From an uncultured Dialister sp. (lineage in GTDB: Bacteria > Bacillota > Negativicutes > Veillonellales > Dialisteraceae), in assembly GCA_900314595.1 (NCBI GenBank), contig OMVW01000003.1:1-64000 (forward strand): a stretch of DNA of 64,000 nucleotides. The letters are read 5' to 3'. Each line of letters begins with the position of its first letter. Position 1 is the stretch's first letter. The notes beneath the pieces are model-generated. The model was not told where the DNA came from. It saw only the letters and a program-made list of their open reading frames with translations, and did not search any database. This document shows positions 60,102 through 64,000 of this stretch, piece after piece. The position numbers were made by a program, and so were the translations under genes.

Positions 60102-60767
60102 TTAGAGTTCAATGGTTTCACCCGGTTTTACAATAATGACATCGATACCCTTCGCGGCAGCCGCTTTTTTGAAATCCTCCGCATTCTGGGCTATAACCGG
60201 CCAGGTGTTGTAGTGAAGAGGAATCACGTGCTTTGCCTTGAGGAATTCTGCCGCCAGCAGCGCGTCTTCCGGTCCCATGGTGTAATTATCGCCAATGGGC
60301 ATGATTGCGTAATCAATATCAAAAAGTTCTCCAAAGAGTTTCATATCCCCAAAGAGAGCCGTATCCCCGGAATAGTAAACGGTAGGACCTTCATTGAATT
60401 TGATGATGAATCCGCAGGGAATGCCGCCTGCTGCACCGCAGCTATGCCAGGCCTGGACCATTTTCACAGTTCCGAAATCCGCTTTGAACTGTCCCCCCAG
60501 GTTCATGGGCTGGAAATTGGATACGGAATCGGAGAAAAGGCTGATGACTTCCGGAATAGCGACTACCAGTGCCCCGGTGCGGAGCGCGATTTCATTGGCA
60601 TCACCAAAGTGATCGCCATGAGCATGGGACAAAAGGATATATTCACATCTGACTTTATCTGCCTTCACTGCCGCCTGACTGTTTCCTGTGAGGAAGGGAT
60701 CGAAAAGAAGTCTTTCATTCCCCGTATCGATTTTAAAGCATGCGTGTCCTAAAAATGTGTACTTCAT
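60102..60767 (-). CDS. UPF0173 family metal-dependent hydrolase
   Basis: 221 residues, metallo-beta-lactamase fold of the YtkL/UlaG-like kind. Starts YTFLGHACFKIDTGNERLLFDP, with the metal motif LSHAHGDHFGDA, later YYSGDTALFGDMK and HVIPLHYNTWP. Substrate unknown in the family; it is cytoplasmic. It follows the ANTAR regulator by 57 bases and ends in a terminator, so it may belong to the tsaD-kinase-regulator transcript. Confidence 0.9.
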   Translation of the reverse strand: MKYTFLGHACFKIDTGNERLLFDPFLTGNSQAAVKADKVRCEYILLSHAHGDHFGDANEIALRTGALVVAIPEVISLFSDSVSNFQPMNLGGQFKADFGTVKMVQAWHSCGAAGGIPCGFIIKFNEGPTVYYSGDTALFGDMKLFGELFDIDYAIMPIGDNYTMGPEDALLAAEFLKAKHVIPLHYNTWPVIAQNAEDFKKAAAAKGIDVIIVKPGETIEL

Positions 60768-60824
60768 CGTAATTCCTCCTTAAATCATATAATCCAGCCG
60801 GCAGCACCGGCATAACAGCTGAAA

Positions 60825-61415
60825 TCACTTGTTTTTTCTGGCCATGATTTCTTTGACTACCCGCTGGGCCACATCAGCGATGGTTATTCCCCGTTTCATA
60901 CTGGTCTGCTGCATGCGGCGGTATGCATCCTCTTCCGTAATATGATAATAATCCATAAGCAGGCCTTTAGCCCTGTCCACAATCTTACGGGCAGCCAGTT
61001 CCCGCTCCATATTTTTAACCCGGTCTACCATATCCCGTTTCAGGCGGTACTGACTGACCGCAATCTGAATGGCAGGAAACAATGTTTTTTCTTCCACCGG
61101 CTTCATGACATAACCAAATACCATAGATTTCTTTGCCTTTTCAATCATATCCTCATCGCCAAAAGCCGTCAGGAGTACAACCGGGGCCAAATTATCATGG
61201 GCAATCATTTTGGCAGCCTGGATACCGTCAAGGCGGGGCATTTTCACATCCAAAATGACTAAATCCGGATGTTTTTCCTTTACCAGATCCAGAGCCTCCA
61301 CGCCATCTGATCCAACTCCTACCACCTCATGACCCGACTCTTCCAGCATTTCTTTCAAATCCATGGAACTCAATGATTCATCGTCTGCAATTACAATTCT
61401 ATATCGTTCTGCCAT
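60825..61415 (-). CDS. ANTAR-domain response regulator (RNA-binding antiterminator)
   Basis: 196 residues. Receiver domain: acidic pair DD in IADDESL (11-12), phospho-acceptor Asp56 in VILDVKMP, Lys105 in YVMKPV. A coiled-coil linker leads to an ANTAR domain (about 128-190: AARKIVDRAKGLLMD, EDAYRRMQQTSMKRG). ANTAR proteins bind paired hexaloop RNA hairpins and prevent termination, as EutV and NasR do. RBS GGAGGGG overlaps the end of the kinase gene. Its RNA targets are not evident in this window. Confidence 0.95.
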   Translation of the reverse strand: MAERYRIVIADDESLSSMDLKEMLEESGHEVVGVGSDGVEALDLVKEKHPDLVILDVKMPRLDGIQAAKMIAHDNLAPVVLLTAFGDEDMIEKAKKSMVFGYVMKPVEEKTLFPAIQIAVSQYRLKRDMVDRVKNMERELAARKIVDRAKGLLMDYYHITEEDAYRRMQQTSMKRGITIADVAQRVVKEIMARKNK

Positions 61416-61416
61416 T

Positions 61417-62835
61417 TTACCCCTCCATTAATGATATAGGACAGTAAATATCTGCCACCACGAATCCGCCTTCATTCTGTACGGAAAACTTCCCTTTAAG
61501 TTCGATCTCAGCCAGGTTCCTTACAATCTGAAGCCCCAGATTGAAGGTTCTGGTACTGAAATCTTCAGGCAGCGGATTTCCATCATTCCTGATATACACG
61601 TGAATCCAGGTCCCTTCGATTTTTGTTCCTACCGTAAGGCTGCCCTTTTCCTTATCCCGAAACCCATGATCAATAGCATTATGAATCAGTTCATTAGTCG
61701 CAATAGCTAAAGGAACCGCTTTCTCGGAATCCACAATGAGTCCCCGTCCTGTCTTTTCCCGGAGGATTGTCACCGGAATAAGAGCAAGACTGTCTACCGA
61801 TAATTTTGTGATTTTATCCAGCAGTATATCCAGATCTATTTTATCACCACTCTGATTGGCAAGGATATCGTGAATCTGGGAAATGCCAAGAATCCTGCTT
61901 ACCGCCCTTTTCAGGGCCTCTTTTGTATCTTCGTCCTTTGCTCTCCTTGCCTGCATTCGAAGCATTCCCGCAATCGTATTCAGACTATTCTTTACCCTGT
62001 GGTGAATTTCTTTTATAACGGAGTCCTTGACGAGAATCTGTCTTTCTTTTTCCCTGATAGCAGTCACATCTGTCAGAACCAGGACAGTCCTTGACACCCT
62101 GCCGCCGGAAATGATGGGGAGTCCCCATGCGGAGAGAGTCATATTTTCAGACACCTCATCGCCATAGGCCGGGCGTCCCGTTTTCATGACTTTTTCTACA
62201 AGAGGAAAATGGACAATGGTATGCCCTACAATTTCCCGCTTCTCTACCGCTTCCTTATCAAGAACAAAGTACAGGTCATCAGCCATATCATTGGCATAAA
62301 TGATGCGTCCCATGGAATCCAGCACAATCATTCCATCCTGCGGGCGTATGCTGTAATAATCAGCTGTGCTGAAAGGTACCTGAAGAGCCAGATTGGCTGT
62401 ATCCGTAAGTACCTGCTGCTGCCGAAGGGAATTTGACAGGAAGCAGACTGCAGCAAAAGGCTGACCGGCATTATCAACTACCGGATACGCAGTAGCCGCT
62501 ACCTCCAGTCCCTGATCAAGCCTTTTACGGCCTACTACTTTTCTGCCAGTGGTAAATACATTTTCTATGAGTGCCAGTTCCCCTTCCATAAATGTATCCC
62601 CAGATCTGAAAAATGTAGATCCATGTGTATAGGAAGGCTTCACCGCTGTCAGTATGACAGAAATATCGTTATTTTTCCCTCTGGCGCATAAATAAACCTG
62701 GTTTCTGGAAACATCGCTGGCCAATTGAAGCGCCGCCTGCATATGATCCAGTATTTTTGCCTGTACGTCGGTCAAATTTGTCGTATCACGAACCAACGTA
62801 TAAAGTTGGCTCATTTCCAATCCCCGTGTCTGCAT
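61417..62835 (-). CDS. Sensor histidine kinase of the HisKA_2 (EutW-like) type
   Basis: 472 residues without membrane helices. Residues about 1-155 form an N-terminal sensor domain of the H_kinase_N kind (contains ARGKNNDISVILTAV, GRKVVGRKRLDQG). A PAS domain follows (about 165-265: QDGMIVLDSMGRIIYANDMA), then HisKA_2 with the phospho-histidine in IKEIHHRVKNSLNTIAGML and a GHKL ATPase (ATNELIHNAIDHGF). It is a soluble sensor, paired with the ANTAR regulator one base downstream. The ligand is unknown. RBS GGGAGG is seven bases before the ATG. Confidence 0.94.
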   Translation of the reverse strand: MQTRGLEMSQLYTLVRDTTNLTDVQAKILDHMQAALQLASDVSRNQVYLCARGKNNDISVILTAVKPSYTHGSTFFRSGDTFMEGELALIENVFTTGRKVVGRKRLDQGLEVAATAYPVVDNAGQPFAAVCFLSNSLRQQQVLTDTANLALQVPFSTADYYSIRPQDGMIVLDSMGRIIYANDMADDLYFVLDKEAVEKREIVGHTIVHFPLVEKVMKTGRPAYGDEVSENMTLSAWGLPIISGGRVSRTVLVLTDVTAIREKERQILVKDSVIKEIHHRVKNSLNTIAGMLRMQARRAKDEDTKEALKRAVSRILGISQIHDILANQSGDKIDLDILLDKITKLSVDSLALIPVTILREKTGRGLIVDSEKAVPLAIATNELIHNAIDHGFRDKEKGSLTVGTKIEGTWIHVYIRNDGNPLPEDFSTRTFNLGLQIVRNLAEIELKGKFSVQNEGGFVVADIYCPISLMEG

Positions 62836-62873
62836 AAAGAGCCTCCCATCCTCCCCGATTCTTCAGAGAATAA

Positions 62874-63896
62874 TCAGAGACTGATCTGGTCTGCCAAAAA
62901 TGGCAGACGTGGGTCAGCGTTCAGATTCATGGATGCATAATTGCCGGCAAGCGCCATATAATAGGCTCTGCAGCCAATCATGGCTCCATTGTCAGTGCAG
63001 AGCACCGGATCTGGCCGACACATGCGGATTTTCCGTTTATCACATTCCGCCTTCAGTGTTTTACGCAGACCGCTATTTGCTGCTACACCCCCTGCAAGAG
63101 CTATCGTCTTTAATCCTGTCAGATCACTGGCCTTCATTGCTTTTTCTACCAGCACTTCAACCACCGCCTTTTGGAAAGAGGCAGCGATATCATTATAATT
63201 CACTTCAATTTTTTTCATCTTCGCCGTATTAAGATAATTGATTACAGCTGATTTCAGCCCACTAAAAGAAAAATCAAAGTTGTGTTCCTTACCAAGTCCC
63301 ATAGGAAAGGTTACGGCATCAGGATTTCCATCCTGTGCCAGCCGGTCGATATGGGGTCCGCCCGGATAGGGATACCCCATGACCCTTGCGATTTTATCAA
63401 ATGCTTCTCCTGCCGCATCATCCCTGGTCTGTCCAAGCAGCTGGAAAGTATTGTAATCTTTTACGATGACAATCATGGTATGACCGCCGGAAACGACAAG
63501 AGACAAAAATGGAGGTTCCAGATCAGGATACTGGAGAAGATTCGCAAAGATATGGCCTTCCATATGATTGACCGCAATCAGAGGTTTATCTAGTGCCCAG
63601 GCTGCCGCTTTGGCTGCAGCTACGCCTACCAGAAGAGCTCCCACGAGTCCCGGTCCCTGGGTGACTGCAATGGCATCCATATCCTGCCAGGTGCAATGGG
63701 CTTCTTCCAAAGCTTCAATGGCTACGGGAAGCACATCTTCAATATGGTGACGGGATGCGATTTCCGGCACCACTCCGCCAAATTTCTTGTGAATCGGTAC
63801 CTGTGTGGAAATCACATCAGAAAGGATTTTCCTCCCATCCTCGATGACCGCGCAGGATGTTTCATCACAACTCGATTCAAAGGATAATATTTTCAT
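62874..63896 (-). CDS. tsaD: tRNA N6-threonylcarbamoyladenosine transferase
   Basis: 340 residues. ASKHA fold: LSFESSCDETSCAVIEDG at the start, metal histidines in AVNHMEGHIFANL, SLVVSGGHTMIV and LAGGVAANSGLR. With TsaB, TsaC and TsaE it makes t6A37 in ANN-decoding tRNAs. It lies nine bases after rimI, the common tsaE-tsaB-rimI-tsaD order. AAGGAG is eight bases before the ATG. Confidence 0.98.
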   Translation of the reverse strand: MKILSFESSCDETSCAVIEDGRKILSDVISTQVPIHKKFGGVVPEIASRHHIEDVLPVAIEALEEAHCTWQDMDAIAVTQGPGLVGALLVGVAAAKAAAWALDKPLIAVNHMEGHIFANLLQYPDLEPPFLSLVVSGGHTMIVIVKDYNTFQLLGQTRDDAAGEAFDKIARVMGYPYPGGPHIDRLAQDGNPDAVTFPMGLGKEHNFDFSFSGLKSAVINYLNTAKMKKIEVNYNDIAASFQKAVVEVLVEKAMKASDLTGLKTIALAGGVAANSGLRKTLKAECDKRKIRMCRPDPVLCTDNGAMIGCRAYYMALAGNYASMNLNADPRLPFLADQISL

Positions 63897-63905
63897 AATG
63901 ACTCC

Positions 63906-64000
63906 TTATATTTCACGGGACATAATATAGCCGTCCTCTCTGGGAAGGTCATATACCCCTTTCCGCACCCCCAGGGAGCGGAAATTATATTTCTTATAGA
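63906..64000 (-). CDS. rimI: Ribosomal protein alanine N-acetyltransferase, C-terminal end only
   Basis: The last 31 codons of a minus-strand gene that continues past the right edge. The peptide has YKKYNFRSLGVRKGVYDLP followed by EDGYIMSREI and a TAA, matching the C-terminus of GNAT-fold RimI (GFRxLGxRKxYY with EDAxIM). Position just before tsaD supports the call. RimI acetylates the N-terminus of ribosomal protein S18. Confidence 0.8.
   Translation of the reverse strand, partial: YKKYNFRSLGVRKGVYDLPREDGYIMSREI

Overview
The window is a dense, almost wholly housekeeping chromosome segment: 58 complete protein genes plus one cut by the right edge. All but two (rubrerythrin at 33.7 kb and fabK at 51.1 kb) are on the minus strand, so transcription runs from right to left. 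Gene content and sequence style point to an anaerobic Firmicute. Supporting genes are trmFO, the holB-ricT-trmN6-rsmI-metG-tatD block, a cggR-led glycolytic operon, gatCAB, pcrA-ligA, mazG, comM, dapL and rubrerythrin. The sirohaem/C5 tetrapyrrole cluster and DapL make a Negativicute (Veillonellales, for example Dialister or Veillonella relatives) my best guess. That is inference only; no rRNA or tRNA gene is present to settle it.

Layout: 0-6.3 kb holds an sfsA fusion, ychF, dapL, lepB, a diacylglycerol glycosyltransferase and HU. At 6.3-8.1 kb a chloramphenicol-acetyltransferase-like gene is coupled to mazG. At 8.2-14.5 kb lies tatD-metG-rsmI-trmN6-ricT-holB, followed by a HAD hydrolase. At 15.9-22.6 kb is yraN-comM-dprA-topA-trmFO (DNA uptake and topology). 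At 22.8-29.5 kb is a complete six-gene route from glutamyl-tRNA to uroporphyrinogen III and precorrin-2/sirohaem. At 29.7-31.6 kb is ylqF-rnhB-csoR. At 31.7-33.4 kb is a Pit phosphate transporter with its DUF47 partner. At 33.7-39.7 kb are rubrerythrin, an FKBP isomerase, glpX, a small membrane protein and gatCAB. At 39.9-45.1 kb are ligA, pcrA and a DHH pyrophosphatase. At 45.3-50.6 kb is cggR-gap-pgk-tpiA-eno. At 51.1-59.0 kb are fabK, a MurJ/SpoVB-type flippase and folP-folB-folK-mfd. At 59.1-64.0 kb are a tiny hydrophobic-peptide locus, an orphan DUF47 protein, a metal hydrolase, an ANTAR two-component pair, tsaD and the end of rimI.

No CRISPR array, insertion sequence, phage, rRNA or tRNA was seen. 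I found no convincing new multi-gene system. The points most worth a second look are: a self-contained 22-codon hydrophobic ORF with its own -10, strong ribosome-binding site and terminator (59.09-59.24 kb); the SfsA-DUF123 fusion; a perfect palindrome inside the rubrerythrin promoter; the unusual CAT-MazG pairing; a delta-prime clamp-loader subunit without its zinc cysteines; an orphan DUF47 paralogue; and the tetrapyrrole cluster sitting where rnhB and yraN would normally be adjacent. Several starts (trmFO, topA, hemC, tpiA, the sirohaem gene) are read here as TTG because that is where the ribosome-binding site fits.
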